Assembly: GCF_011039275.1 (NCBI RefSeq)
Contig: NZ_JAAKGB010000001.1
Span: 744,001-808,000 of the forward strand
Origin: Streptococcus hyointestinalis
GTDB lineage: Bacteria > Bacillota > Bacilli > Lactobacillales > Streptococcaceae
Direction of reading: 5' to 3'
DNA length: 64,000 bases
How positions within the stretch are numbered: the first letter of the stretch is position 1; every line of letters starts with the position of its first letter. Positions 18,141 through 30,835 of this stretch are shown one piece after another. Under the pieces are notes generated by a model, which was not told where the DNA came from, searched no databases, and saw only the letters and a list, made by a program, of their open reading frames with translations. Position numbers and translations under genes: made by a program.

Positions 18141-21100
18141 ATGCCAAAACGTACAGATATTAAAAAAATCATGGTCATCGGGGCTGGTCCGATTATTATC
18201 GGACAGGCAGCAGAGTTTGACTATGCTGGGACATAGGCCTGTCTTGCCCTCAAAGAAGAAGGCTGCAGTGTAGGCCTTGTTAACTCAAACCCTGCGACCA
18301 ATATGACAGAGAAAGAAATCGCAGAAAAAGTCTACATCGAGCCGATTACGACAGAGTTTGTCACACGTATTTTGCGAAAAGAGCGTCCAGACGCACTACT
18401 TCCAACACTTGGTGGTCAGACAGGGCTTAACATGGCAATGGAGCTCTCAAAGGCTGGGAGCCTTGAAGAGCTTGGTGTAGAGCTTTTAGGGGCAAAGCTT
18501 TCTTCCATTGACCAAGCAGAAGACCGTGATCTTTTCAAACAGCTCCTGGAAGACCTCGGTCAATCTATCCCAGAATCAGAAATTGTCAATAACGGTGAAG
18601 AGGCTGTCCTCTTTGCAAATAGCATTGGCTATCCAGTTATGGTGCGCCCAGCCTTTACCCTCGGTGGTACTGGTGGTGGTATGTGTGCCAATGAAGAAGA
18701 ACTGCGAGAAATCGCAGGAAATGGACGCAAACACTCACCAGTTACCCAGTGTTTGATTGAGCGCTCTATCGCTGGTTTCAAAGAAATCGAGTACGAAGTT
18801 ATGCGTGACTCAGCAGACAACGCACTTGTGGTGTGTAATATGGAAAACTTTGACCCAGTTGGGAGCCACACTGGGGACGCTAGCGTCTTTGCACCAACGC
18901 AAACCTTGTTTGACATTGAAAATCAAATGTTGCGAGATGCTAGTCACAAAATCATCCGTGCTCTCAAGATTGAAGGAGGCTGTAACGGTCAGCTCGCCCT
19001 TGACCCACATAGCTTTAAATACTATGTCAGCGAGGTGAACCCTCGAGTGACTCGCTCGTCTGCCCTTGCCTCAAAAGCAACAGGATATCCCATTGCGAAG
19101 CTGGCGGCCAAAATCGCAGTTGGTTTGACCCTTGATGAGACGATTAACCCAGTAACAGGTACAACTTACGCTATGTTTGAGCCTTCTCTTGACCACGTGG
19201 ATGCTAAAATTCCACGCTTCCCATTTTATAAGTTTGAGCACGGTGAGCGTCGTCTCGGCACACAGATGAAAGCCACTGGTGAAGTCAAGGCAATTGGGCG
19301 TAACAGCGAGGAAAGTCTCCTCAAAGCCTTCCGTTCGCTAGAAATCGGTGTGCATCACAATGAAATGCCATAGCTTGCTGAGGAGGCTGATGACGCCCTT
19401 GGAGAGAAAATCGTCAAAGCGCAAGACGACCGTCTCTTCTACATCACGGAGGCGCTACGTCGTGGTTACACGATTGAAGAACTGGCAGAGTTGACTAAGA
19501 TTGACCTCTTCTGCCTTGATAAACTCCTTCATCTCTTAGAGTTGGAGCAAGAACTCTCCACTCACGCTTAAGAGGCTACTCTTATGAGGGAATCGAAGCG
19601 TAACGGCTATTCTGACCGCAAGATTGCATAGCTTTGGAACACAACAGCTGACGCTATCCGCCAAGTCCGCACATAGCAATGGATACTCCCAGTCTACAAG
19701 AAGGTTGATACCTGTGCGGCAGAGTTTGAGTCAGCAACGCCTTATATTTACTCAATCTATGAGTGGGGAAATGAGTCGCACAAGGCTGATAAAGAGGCTG
19801 TCCTAGTGCCTGGTTCTGGTCCTATCCGTATCGGACAAGGGGTCGAGTTTGACTATGCGACCGTGCACTCTGTTAAGGCTATCCAAGCAGCAGGCTATGA
19901 AGCCATCAGCATGAACTCAAACCCTGAGACCGTCTCTACAGACTTCTCAGTCTCAAACAAACTCTACTTTGAACCGCTGACTTTTGAGGACGTGATGAAT
20001 GTCATTGACCATGAAAAGCCAAAAGGTGAGGTCGTGTAGTTTGGTGGACAAACAGCCATCAACCTCGCTGAAAGCTTGTCCAAGGCAGGTGTCACCATCC
20101 TTGGAACACAAGTAGCTGACCATGACCGAGCTGAGGACCGTGATTTGTTTGAGCAAGCCCTTAAAGAACTCGGGAGCCCACAACCACCAGGGCAAACAGC
20201 GACTGATGAAGAAGGAGCTGTAGCCGCTGCTAACAAAATCGGCTACCCAGGCCTTGTACGGTCGTCTTATGTGCCTGGTGGACGTGCCCTGGAAATCGTA
20301 GGAAATGAAGCAGACCTTCGCTCTTACACGCGTACAGCCGTAAAAGCTAGCCCAGACCACCCTTTCGAGGTTGATAGCTACATCGTTGGCCGTGAGGGAG
20401 AGGTGGAAGCGCTATCAGATGGCAATGACGTGTTTATCCCAGGGAGCATGGAGCACATCGAGCGTGTAGGTGTCCACTCTGGAGACGCAATGGCAGGATA
20501 CCCACCACAAGGTTTGTTTGAAAAAGTCAAAGAAACTATCACAGATTACACCAAACGACTTGCTCTTGGGCTAGACTGTATTGGGAGGATGAACATCCAG
20601 TTTGTCATCAAAGACGAGACAGTCTATGTTAGCGAGGTCAACCCACGTGCCAGTCGTACCGTACCATTCCTTTCTAAGGTAGCAGATATCCCAGTGGCGC
20701 AGGTGGCAACCAAGATTATTCTCGGTGAGAGCCTTAGTGCGCAAGGCTGCAAGGATGGTCTCTATCCAGAGAGTCAGAATGTTCACGTTAAAGCACCTGT
20801 TATTTCATTTATCAAGTTAGCCAAGGTCGATAGTCTCCTTGGCCCTGAGATGAAGTCAACAGGTGAGGTCATGGGAACGGACACGACACTTGAAAAAGCC
20901 CTTTGCAAAGCCTTAGAAGCGACTTATTTCCATTTGCCTGCCTTTGGTAAAGTAATCTTCACCATCGCTGACGACACTAAGGAGGAAGCGCTAGCGCTGG
21001 CTAAACGCATTGCTAACATCGGCTACAGGAGCCTTGCAACGGCTGGAACAGCCCAGTTCTTCAATGAGAATGGTCTTGCTTCAACGCTAGTCCATAAGCT

Positions 21101-21320
21101 CGGAGGAAATGATGATAACGACATGCCTGCTCTTGTCCGTCAAGGCAGAGTACAAGCTATCGTCAATACAGGCGGTACGAAACGTACCTTTGACGGAGAT
21201 GGTCAGGTCATTCGTAGCTCTGCTATTGAACACGGCGTACCACTCATTACAGCGCTAGATACAGCGGATGCTATGGTACGTGTGCCTGAGAGCAGAAGCT
21301 TCCTCACACAAGCTATTTAA
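18141..21320 (+). pseudogene. carB: Carbamoyl-phosphate synthase large chain, interrupted
   Basis: CarB joins bicarbonate, ammonia and ATP to carbamoyl phosphate. The frame is 1,059 codons, the exact family length, with two homologous ATP-grasp halves (A-E-F-D-Y-A-G-T near the start, [10 protein letters not shown] at mid-length) and the allosteric C-terminal domain. Stops are TAG 18234 (Gln), TAG 19371 (Glu), TAA 19569, TAG 19629 (Glu), TAG 19671 and TAG 20037 (Gln). No shift of frame anywhere across 3.2 kb. A 140-base spacer without clear features separates it from carA. Confidence 0.95.
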
Positions 21321-21454
21321 TACAAGAAAGTACACGTCTTAGGAGGAGTGCTTTTTGTACGATTATCTATAGAGAAAAAAAAAACGTTTGCGATTAAGTT
21401 TTCTTTAAGGGAGAAAACAATTGTTAGATTGTATTATGTAAAGGAGAAGGATAT

Positions 21455-22663
21455 ATGGCAAGACGTCAAAAGAAGAAATGGTCTAAAAAGAAGAAAGGAC
21501 TTATCTTTGGAGGAGCAGCAGTCGTTATTTTAGCGGGGATTTATGACGCTATCGTCATGGGAAATGCCATCAGACAAGAAGCGGATGCTGCTGAGTCTTA
21601 TAAGACTTATCAAGTTAAGGAGGGCACGATTTCTACAGCAACCCAATTGACAGGGACAGTAAAGGCAAATGCCGAGCAGTATGTCTCCTATGACAGCAGC
21701 AAGGGCACTAGTGCGCAGGTTTTAGTGGCTGTCGGACAACAAGTCAATGCTGGTGAGCAGGTCGTCCAATACGACACTACAACTGCGCAAGCAGCCTATG
21801 ACACGGCTGTGCGCAATCTCAACAAGATTGGACGTCAGATTAACTACCTCAAAACCTATGGAGGAGCCCCAGCGACAACGCAAACGACAGAGACAGAAAG
21901 TAGCGGTGATAGTGCAGCTGCTGTGCAACAAAGTCAGCAACAAACCGCACAGGATAAAGCTAGCAACAATCAGCAATTGCAAGATTTGAACGACAACTAT
22001 GCCGACGCACAAGCGGAGGTCAATAAAGCGCAAGCTGTTTTGAAAGAAACGGTAGGGACCAGGCGAGTTTCAGGGACGGTAGGAGAGGTCAACAACGACA
22101 TGGAGTCGTCTTCAAGGGGAAATAAAACGCAGGTTCATATCGCAACAGAAGGAGAATTGCAAATCCAAGGAAACCTTAGCGAGTACGACCTATCAACGGT
22201 CAAGGTTGGACAGGCAGATACCATCAAGTCAAAAGTTTACACCGATAAGACTTGGCAATGAACGATTTCTTATAATTCTAACTATCCAAACGAGACGTCT
22301 ACAGCCAGCTCCACAGACACGACAAGTAGCGGTGCTTCTGCGTCAAACTATGAGTTCAAAGCCGACATGATCAGCCCACTAGACGAGTTGAAGCAGGGCT
22401 TTACCGTATCGCTTGAAGTCCAAAACAGCGAGACACATATCCTAGTGCCAGTGTCAGCTGTCGTCAAGAGGAATAAGAAGAACTATGTCTGGGGCTATGA
22501 CAAGGACAGGCAAAAAATCACTAAGACAGAAGTCAGCCTTGGTAAAGCCGATGCTAAATCACAAGAGGTCCTAACTGGCCTGCAAACAGGACAAACCATC
22601 ATAGAAAATCCAAGTTCAGACTTTGAAGATGGGCAAAAACTAGCCGATATGGCATTTGAATAA
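21455..22663 (+). pseudogene. MacA-like efflux periplasmic/membrane-fusion subunit, one stop
   Basis: The protein has a basic N-terminus and one membrane helix (residues about 15-35). A lipoyl/HlyD-like domain follows (G-T-V-K-A-N-A, then V-G-Q-Q-V-N-A-G-E-Q-V-V), with a Gln/Thr-rich coiled-coil middle and a C-terminal beta domain. TGA at 22259 (Gly GGA likely) interrupts it. Strong Shine-Dalgarno AAAGGAGAAGG before ATG 21455. It is followed by the matching ATPase and permease, a MacAB-type exporter for peptides or drugs; substrate not determinable. Confidence 0.85.
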
Positions 22664-22687
22664 AACACGAGATTGAGGAGATGTATC

Positions 22688-23398
22688 ATGACAGCAAGTC
22701 CCAAAACGAGAAACAAACTCAGTCAGATTGTGAAAAGCTATCAAAACGGTGATGAGGAGTAGCAGATTTTAAAGGGCATTGATTTGACAGTAGAGTAAGG
22801 AGAATTTCTAGCAATTATGGGACCTTCTGGCGCAGGAAAGTCAACGCAGATGAACATGATCGGACTGCCTGACCACCCGACAGCAGGTGACTATTGGCTC
22901 AATGATGAAAATGTCGAAGAGCTCAATGAAAAAGAGCAAGCACGGGGGCGCAATGAGGAAACCGGTATTGTCTTTCAGCAGTTATTCCTTCTCTCAAAGC
23001 TCGATGCTAGGCAAAAGGTGGAGGAGCCTTTGGTCTACGCAGGTATGTCAGCTAAGAAGAGAAAGGCGCTAGCAGAGCAATATTTGGAAAAAGTAGAGCT
23101 AGAGGAGCGCATGCACCATTTATCGTCAGAGCTGTCTGGTGGGCAAAAGCAGCGTGTGGCGATTGCTCGAGCCTTGGTCAATAGCCCCTCTATCAGCCTA
23201 GCTGATGAGCCGACAGGAGCGCTAGACACAAAAACGGGTGAGCAGATTATGGAGCTTTTAACCGCTCTCAAGCAGGAGGGGAAAACCAATATCATGGTCA
23301 CTCACGAGCCATAGATTGCCGATTATGCTAAGCGCAAGATTGTCATTCGTGATGGTGAGATTACGCTAGATACGACAGAGAGCGTTCGGATAGAGTAA
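22688..23398 (+). pseudogene. MacB-like ABC transporter ATP-binding protein, interrupted
   Basis: This is a LolD/MacB-type ATPase. Walker A is G-P-S-G-A-G-K-S-T, the Q-loop V-F-Q-Q, the signature L-S-G-G-Q-K-Q-R and Walker B L-A-D-E-P-T-G-A-L-D; the switch His is in V-T-H-E-P. Stops are TAG 22760 (Leu expected), TAA 22796 (Glu expected) and TAG 23312 (Glu expected). 236 codons, normal length. Lies between the adaptor and the permease gene. Confidence 0.9.
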
Positions 23399-23408
23399 GG
23401 AGAAGTGG

Positions 23409-24653
23409 ATGGGAAATTGGAAATTTGCTCTAAGCTCAATCATGGGACATAAGATGCGCTCTTTATTGACCATGCTAGGGAATATCATTGGAGGGGCGTC
23501 CGAGGTCTTGATTATGGCATTAGGAGAGGGCATGCGGGCCAGTGGCTTAGATGAAGTCACATCTCCGCAAAAGAACTTGCAAGTGTATTATAAGGCTAAA
23601 GAGACCGAAGAAATGGAGCAAGAAGCAGCTGAAATGGGAGCAATTCTAGGCACTGGAGGCGGTGAGATGAACGAGCTTGAAGTCAAGGAGGAATGGCTAG
23701 CAACCATTGTCAAAGACTTCCCAGAAGTCACAGGCTACTATGTCACGAAACAAACGACAGGAAAAATCAACTACCAGAAGAAAGCGGTTGAAAATGTCAA
23801 CATCACAGGGATTAACCGCACCTTAATGGGAATAAAGAAGTTTAAAATAGTCGCTGGGCGTTCCTTTCAAGAAAGTGACTATAACAACTTTTCTCGAGGG
23901 ATGTAGCTTGAGGAGAATGTCGCTAAACAGCTCTTTAAAACGTCAAAGAGCGCACTCAATAAGCTGGTCACAGTGTCTAATAAAGAATATCGTGTCGTCG
24001 GAGTCTACAAAGACCCTGACGCAGGAAGTTCCCTTTGCGGTATGGGTGGCGGGAATGCCCTCAAGACCAACACCCAGCTGGCTTCTGAAATGGGGCAAAA
24101 AGAAGTAGGTAGCATGTACTTCCACATTGAGGACGTGACGCAGGCTAATCGCCTAGGTGAGGAGATTGGGGCACGTTTGACAGAGCTTAGTCAAGCTAAG
24201 GGCGGACGCTTTGCTATCTCCGATATGTCAACCGTCATTAAGAGTGTCAACCAGCAAGTGGGTATCATGACAGGAGTAATCGGTGCCCTAGCTGCTAACT
24301 CACATCTTGTCGGTGGGATTGGTGTCATGAACATCATGCTGGTTTCTGTGACAGAGCGTATTCGTGAGATTGGGCTTAGAAAGGCAATCGGTGCGACTCG
24401 AGCCAAGATTTTGACCCAGTTTTTTATAGAGTCATTGGTGCTCATTTTGACTGGTGGTTTGACTGGCTTGATTTTAGCCGATTGTGCTTCAACGCATATC
24501 GCTTCAGCGCAAAGGGAGATTAAACCAAGAGTGACTATGTAGGTGGCATTGATTAGCCTTCTCTTTTCAGCAGTTATCTGGATTTTGTTTGGGCTACTAC
24601 CAGCAAGTAAAGCCAGCAAGCTTAACCCTAGCGACGCTCTTCGCTATGAATAG
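23409..24653 (+). pseudogene. MacB-like ABC transporter permease (FtsX domain), interrupted
   Basis: The frame of 414 codons shows an N-terminal membrane helix (H-K-M-R-S-L-L-T-M-L-G) and a large extracytoplasmic MacB core. The FtsX block follows: G-G-I-G-V-M-N-I-M-L-V-S-V-T, then R-E-I-G-L-R-K-A-I-G-A-T and two further helices ending in A-L-R-Y-E. Stops are TAG 23904 and TAG 24540. Third gene of the exporter; ATG 23409 follows AAGGAG. Confidence 0.9.
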
Positions 24654-24797
24654 TAAACAGGCGACCTAGCGACTGTTATTTTAAATCAAAAAAATAGTTC
24701 TCTTATGAACTTATTTGTTGACCTCTTATTGGAATAAGGGTAAAATAGTTACCACAGAAACCAATTGAAAGTATTCTGAAAAAAGTGAGGAGTATTA

Positions 24798-25232
24798 ATG
24801 CAAGACCCTTTCACCGAATTTCTGAACTTAGTCACTCAGGTTGAAGGGCGTGTTCAGCAGATTGCAAAAGAGCAGGATGTAGAGCACCTAGGTGGTCCGC
24901 AGGGCTTTGTGGTTATGTGTCTTTACAAGCACTCAGGCGAGGAAGAGTATATCAAAGATAGCGAAAAAAAACAGAAGATTTCAAAATCTGTTACGAGTAA
25001 CCTTAACAAACGGATGGGAAAAAACAACTTTATCAAAGTTATCCCATCTCAAAAAGATAAGCGCTACAAGCAGCTGGTATTGACAGCACTTGGGAGTCAA
25101 AAAGCAGTGAAATAGGCTGATTTTCATCGGCCCATTCACGAAAAAGTCCTAAAAGATAGCGACCTAACCGAACTAAAGACCATGAAAAAAGTTATCCGAA
25201 AGATTCTGGAAAATTTAGAAATAGAGGAGTAG
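24798..25232 (+). pseudogene. MarR-family transcriptional regulator, one stop
   Basis: The 144-codon winged-helix protein has the recognition region I-S-K-S-V-T-S-N-L-N-K-R-M and the wing residues D-K-R-Y-K-Q-L-V-L-T. TAG 25113 falls after A-V-K, where Leu is expected. ATG 24798 follows GTGAGGAG. It lies nine bases before a two-gene ABC exporter and probably represses it, as similar MarR genes do in streptococci (inference from context). Confidence 0.88.
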
Positions 25233-25240
25233 AGTAAGCG

Positions 25241-27070
25241 ATGCTAAAAGTTTTCAAACGCTTGACAGTCAAAGAAAGGCTGATGATGCTACTGAGTGTA
25301 GAGTATGTATGTGTCGAAGTCTGGGCAAACTTAAAAGTGCCCGACCACATGTCTCGTATCACAAAGTAACTGCAAAATAGTGGTACAAAAGGAGCGGATG
25401 TGATGGGTCCAGGTTGGAAGATGACTGGATTTTCACTATTAGGATTTGCCTCAGCGGTTGTTGTAGGCTTTATTGCGGCACGTGTTGCGGCTAGTTTCAC
25501 AACACGTTTGCGAGAGGATATTTTCAAGCGAGTTATGGGTTACTCAGATGCTGAGATTAAAAACTTTAGGAGCCCAAGTCTCTTGACACGTACGACCAAA
25601 GACCTCACCCAAATTCAAAAGTAAATGATCATGGGGCTACAAGTGGGCATCATGGGACCTATCAAGGCAATCTGGGCATTGACCAAGATTTGGGATAAGA
25701 GCTCTAGCTGGACAATGGCATTAGGTGTAGCGATTGTCGTTGTTGTCATCATGCTAGCAATTCTTTTTATCCTAGCCGTTCCAAAACAAAGTAAGGTACA
25801 AGTCCTTATTGATAAGCTCAACTCTACAACACGTGAAACCCTAACAGGTATCCGAGTGGTGCGTGTTTACAATGCCGAGGAATATCAAGACGATAAGGAC
25901 AATGAGGTCAATAACAACATCACTCGCCTAAACCTTTTTGTTTACCTCTTGAAGGCTTTGATGAATCCTTTCATGACAGCAGTTTCATCAGGTTTGACCA
26001 TGGCAGGATACTGGATTGGGGCTTACCTGATCAATGATGTCAAGCTGTCAGAGTTGCCGCAAAAAGCACTAGCGAAAGGTTTTTATGCGACAGAGTTTGC
26101 TGCTAGCATGAAAGATCGTGTTGCTGTCTTTTCAGACAAGGTTGTATTAACAAGTAACGCCCTGCAAGTGGGCATGGGCTTTATGATGATGGCGATTGTA
26201 TTAATGAGTTTGCCACGTGCCCTCGAGTCTGCACGTCGTATCAATGAAGAGTATGCTTTAGAGTCTTCAATTAACTTTAAAGAGGAAACAGGCAAAACAC
26301 CTGATACAACAGGTGAAGTTGAGTTTCAGGATGTATCTTTCCGTTACTCAAAAACATCTCGTGATGTCATTGAGCATGTGAATTTCACCGCTAAAAGAGG
26401 CGCAACGGTAGCCTTAATCGGCTTAACTGGTTCTGGTAAACCCATTTTGACTAGCCTCATCCCACGTATTAACGAAGCGCCTGGTGGTTACAGCAAGGTA
26501 GACGGTGTCAAACTCAAACACAATTCTGAAAAAGACTTGAACGATAAGATTGGCTTTATTCCACAAAAGGCTGTACTCTACAGTGGAACCATCCGCTCAA
26601 ACATGAACTTTGGGGAAAGCACCCAAACACCGCTTTCTGACGAAGCGATTTGGGAAGCACTCGAGTTGGCGCAAGCAAAAGACTTTGTAGAAGGCAAGGA
26701 AAAGGGTCTCGACATAGAGGTAGCCCGAGGCGGAACCAACTTCTCAGGTGGGCAACGTCAACGTCTAGCCATCGCACGTGCGCTTGCTCGAAAGCCAGAA
26801 GTGCTCCTCTTAGATGACTCTTTCTCTGCCCTAGACTATAAGACGGACAAGAAATAGCGTCATGATTTGCATGAAAAACTAGCAGATACGACAAAACTTA
26901 TCGTCGCCCAACGTATCTCAACCATCATGGAGGCGGATCAAATTCTTGTACTCGATAAGGGTGTTGTTGTCGGACAAGGCACGCACAAAGAATTGCTGGC
27001 AAACAATTCCGTTTATCAAGAAATTGCTTATTCTCAATTGTCTAAGGAGGAATTAGGAAATGGGAAATAA
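25241..27070 (+). pseudogene. Heterodimeric ABC multidrug exporter subunit 1 (LmrC/PatA type), interrupted
   Basis: This half-transporter has six membrane helices and a C-terminal ATPase. Walker A reads G-L-T-G-S-G-K-P-I, where S-T is expected after Lys (26441-26446), so nucleotide binding should fail. The signature F-S-G-G-Q-R-Q-R and Walker B V-L-L-L-D-D-S-F-S-A-L-D are kept. Stops are TAA 25367, TAA 25622 and TAG 26855 (Leu expected). The degenerate Walker B (Asp for Glu) is normal for this subunit type. It overlaps the next gene by 11 bases. Confidence 0.88.
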
Positions 27071-28874
27071 AGAAAAAACCTTTCTAAGCAAGCGTCTCCT
27101 ACCTTAAACGAAAGGCTTCCGTCTGCCATTTATCTTGGCGCTGATTTGTGCGGTGATTTCAAGTTGGGTTACCGTCATTGGTCCAGATATTATTAGCGAC
27201 ATTGCAAATACCATCTCAGACGCTCTCAAAAACGCTTCGCAAATTTCCGTTTATCTAAAAGCGGGCAATATCAAAGAAGCTATGGGTGTCAACGCAGATG
27301 TTGATACTGCCAAGGTCGCTAAGTTGGCGTGGCAACAGGTTGTACTCTACAGCGTTGGGGCATTAGTATCTTACTACCAACAACACACCTTCACAACGAT
27401 TATCCAAAAATTCTCAAATCGTACGCGTAAGGCTATCGCAGAGAAAATCAATCGTGTGCCACTGGCTTACTTTGCCTCACACACGCAAGGGGATACCCTT
27501 TCTCGAGTTACCAACGACGGTGAGATCATGGCGCAATCTCTCCAACAAAGTTTGGGAACGATTTTCTCAAGTTCCATTCTCTTGATTGCAGCGAATATCA
27601 TGATGAAAAAGACCAACGGACGGTTAGCCGCTGTGGCGATTCTTTCTGTACTCACCGGTATTATCAGCACGATGGTTATCAGCGCAAGTTCTCAATCGCT
27701 CTTTAAGCGTCAGCAAAAGAACCTTTCGAACGTCTCAGGATATGTTGAGGAAACCTACTCAGGACATAACGTTGTCAAGTCTTATTCTGCGACAGAGGAG
27801 GTCAAAGAGCAGTTCAAGAACTTAAACAATGCCCTCTATAAGAGTATGTGGCAATCACAGTTCTTCTCAGGGAGCATGAAGCCTTTGATGTAGTTTATCG
27901 GCAACTTCGGCTACGTTATGGTCTGCGTCTTTGGTGCTATCAGGATGACTGATGGCAATGTCAGCATGGGAACCATCGTTGCCTTCATGATTTATGTGCG
28001 TATCTTCTCACAACCATTGTCACAATTAGCGCAAGCCTTTGGTCAATTGCAACAAGCGAGCGCAGGTATGAATCGTGTTTTTGAAATCCTAGAAGAAGAC
28101 GAAATGGGAGAGGAAAGCAATAAAACAAAACAACTTGACATCATCAAAGGAGACGTAGCCTTTGAGCATGTCCATTTTGGTTACTCAAAAGATAAGACAA
28201 TTATCCATGACTTCTCAGCGCATGCTAAAGCTGGGCAAAAAATCGCCATTGTCGGACCGCCTGGTGCTGGTAAGACAACGCTGGTTAATCTCCTAATGCG
28301 CTTCTACGAAGTGGATAGTGGGACTATCAGTATTGACGGGGTTAAAGTCCATGACATGAAACGTGAAGAAGTTCACGACGCCTTTTCTTTGGTGCTTCAG
28401 GACATTAGGTTGTATGAATGAACTATCAAGGAGAACTTGATTAACAATCAAAAAGGTATCACTGATGAGCAGGTGGAAGCTGCTGCAAAAGCTGTCGGTG
28501 TTCACCACTTCATCAAGACATTTCCCAACGGCTACGACAGAGGCCTAGATGACAGCCTGACCTTGGCTGTTGGTCAAAAGCAATTGTTAACTATTGCTCG
28601 AGCTCTCTTAAAAGACGCACCGCTTCTTAGCCTTGACGAGGCGACAGCATCTGTAGATACCCGTACCGAAGAGCTCATCCAAAAAGCGATGGATAAGCTG
28701 ATGGGAGGACGCACTTCATTTGATATCGCTCACCGTCATTCAACCATTAAAAACGCTGATTTGATTCTAGTGATGAAAGATGGTAATATCATCGAGCAAG
28801 GAAACCACGACGGGCTTATGGCACAAAACGGCTACTACGCAGACCTTTACAATTCTCAATTTGAAGAAAATTAA
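27060..28874 (+). pseudogene. Heterodimeric ABC multidrug exporter subunit 2 (LmrD/PatB type), interrupted
   Basis: Partner half-transporter. Six helices are followed by an ATPase with Walker A G-P-P-G-A-G-K-T-T, signature-like L-A-V-G-Q-K-Q-L-L and Walker B L-L-S-L-D-E-A-T-A-S-V-D with the catalytic Glu. Stops are TAA 27105 (Tyr expected), TAG 27891 and TGA 28419 (Gly GGA likely). The signature Ser is replaced by Ala, and the switch motif A-H-R-L-S-T reads A-H-R-H-S-T. ATG 27060 follows GGAGGAATTAGG. Confidence 0.88.
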
Positions 28875-28879
28875 AGAAA

Positions 28880-28903
28880 AGCCCGAGTTGCTCGGGCTAT
28901 TTG
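28880..28903 (+). terminator. Terminator after the ABC exporter genes
   Basis: Stem AGCCCGAG/CTCGGGCT (28880-28887 with 28891-28898), loop TTG, then ATTTGCAGTTTT. It sits six bases after the exporter stop codon. Confidence 0.85.
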
Positions 28904-28968
28904 CAGTTTTCTAGACATACTACGTGTCTTGACTCATAGCAGGGTTAGGCAAATTTTCTTTGCAGTGA

Positions 28969-28974
28969 TATAAT
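28969..28974 (+). promoter_or_regulatory. Extended -10 element (TGATATAAT), six bases before a start codon
   Basis: TATAAT preceded by TGA ends at 28974, and the GNAT gene's ATG begins at 28981. Transcription would start at about the A of the ATG. A weak -35 (TAGGCA, 28946-28951) lies 17 bases upstream. No Shine-Dalgarno is seen. Confidence 0.5.
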
Positions 28975-28980
28975 AGCTTT

Positions 28981-29535
28981 ATGAACATTTGGACACGATT
29001 AGCGCAGTTTGCGACTTTTGAGACGGAGCGTTTAATCTTGCGCCCGTTTGCATTTACAGAGGAGATGGATTTTTGGGAGATGATCAAAAGACCAAGTAAT
29101 CTTCGCTTTATTGTTCCAAGTCCTAAAACCAAAGAAGAAAGGACAGCTATGATGGTCGAGTAGTTTATGCGCTCACCTCTAGGTGTCTGGGCGATTGAGC
29201 TCAAAGACAGGCAGCAGATGACTGGTGCCATTCGCTTTGAAAAGCTGGATGATCACGAGGGGACTTGTGAGATCGGCTATTTTCTAAAAGAGAGCGAGTG
29301 GGGCAGTGGCTATATGACAGAAGCGCTGAAAAATCTTGTATTACTGGCTTTTTATGAGTTGAAGCTTAGGCATTTGACGATTGTCACGCACGAGGGAAAT
29401 AAAGCCAGTCAACGAGTGGCTCAAAAAGCAGGTTTCACGTTCTTGCGAGATTACAAAGGAAGCGACCGCTATACGCATCAGATGCGTTTTTACACCGAGT
29501 ATGGTCTAAGTAGGAGGGAATATCGCTATGAGTAA
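28981..29535 (+). pseudogene. GNAT-family acetyltransferase (RimJ/RimL type), one stop
   Basis: The frame of 184 codons opens with F-E-T-E-R-L-I-L-R-P-F, the classic RimJ/RimL start, and has G-S-G-Y-M-T-E-A-L and H-E-G-N-K-A-S-Q-R-V-A-Q-K-A-G-F. TAG 29161 falls after M-M-V-E. No Shine-Dalgarno precedes ATG 28981, which lies six bases after a -10 box. The 3' end overlaps the next gene by eight bases. Acceptor substrate unknown. Confidence 0.85.
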
Positions 29536-30811
29536 GCATCAGGACATATTAGATTATCTTGAAAATCTGGCTATTGGCAATCGTGTCAGTGTTCGTAGCA
29601 TTTCCAATCATTTGCATGTCAGCGAAGGCACGGCATATCGTGCTATAAAAGAGGCTGAAAAGCGAGGTATCGTTGAGACCAAGCCTCGAAGTGGTACGGT
29701 GCGGATTGCCCAAGCCAACAAGGTACAGATTGAAACGCAGACCTATTCAGAGATTGCTAGAATCAGTGACTCAGAGGTGCTGGCAGGCGAGGCTGGGCTG
29801 AGTCAAGAGGTTAGCAAGTTTTCGATTGGGGCTATGACACGTGGAAATATCGGACGCTATTAGGTGCGTGGTGGCGTGTTGATTGTCGGAGGCAGGGAGA
29901 ATATCCAGCTCCTCGCCCTTGAAAAACACAATGCCATATTAGTCACTGGAGGCTTTGGGGTGTCACAGCGTGTGAAACGAACAGCAGACAGCCTAGGCAT
30001 TCCTTTCATGGTGACCCACTACGACATCTTTACAGTGGCTACTATGATAAACCACGCTCTTTCTGATGTGCGGATTAAGATCGACTTAAAAACGGTCAAT
30101 CAAGTCTATCAGTCAAAGCACGACCATGGCTATCAGACCACGACCAACATCATCAAAGACTTTAACCAACAGGTCAAACAAACCAAGCATGTGCGTGTTC
30201 CAGTGGTGGATAGTGACAATCATGTCGTGGGTGTCATCAGTGTGCAAGACACAGTCAGAAAGCCCAATGACACTCAGATAGAGCTTGTCATGTCAAAAGA
30301 CGTCAGCACGGCAAAACCCCATAAGAGGCTTGCTAACATCAGCCAAAAGATGAGTTTTGAAGACCTCAACATGCTACCAGTCAGCACGGATGACAAGTAG
30401 TTGTTGGGTGAGATTACACGGCGTCAAGCCATGGGAAATCTCCCTAACACCCAGCCACGTGGGGTCTACACTGTGAGTGATCAGAATATCACCAATCTCC
30501 AGTATGATCACGGCGAATACTGCCTGATTGTGGAGCCTTCTTAGGTAGACAGCTCAGGCAATATCGCACAAGGAGTATTGGTGGAAGCACTTCACGCCAG
30601 CACCAATCGGCAATTAACCAAAAAAAGCCCTAAAAGTATCATCGTTGAAGAGCTGTCCATTCATTTCTTGCAGGTGGCACAGATTGATGATATTTTGCGG
30701 ATACGCCCAAAAGTAATTAGCGAAAAAAGGCGCAGCGCTTTACTAGATTTTGATATTTGTTTAGATGACCAACAGATTGCAAAAGCAAAGGTCACATCTC
30801 AGATAAACTAA
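29528..30811 (+). pseudogene. CBS-hotdog domain transcription factor (YtoI-like), interrupted
   Basis: Domain order is an N-terminal winged HTH (residues about 1-60, V-S-E-G-T-A-Y-R-A-I-K-E-A), a DRTGG region (V-L-I-V-G-G-R-E-N-I-Q-L-L-A-L), two CBS repeats (H-V-R-V-P-V-V-D-S-D, then V-S-T-D-D-K), and a C-terminal hotdog/thioesterase fold. Stops are TAG 29861, TAG 30398 and TAG 30542. CBS domains usually bind adenine nucleotides. Target genes are unknown; it lies directly before map, its usual neighbour in streptococci. Confidence 0.85.
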
Positions 30812-30835
30812 AAACGAAGATTAAAAGGAGACACA

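Noticed and set aside
29528-30811. Three separate small genes in the CBS/hotdog region
   Set aside because: All pieces lie in the same frame and follow the known domain order of one YtoI-like protein, so they are one interrupted gene.
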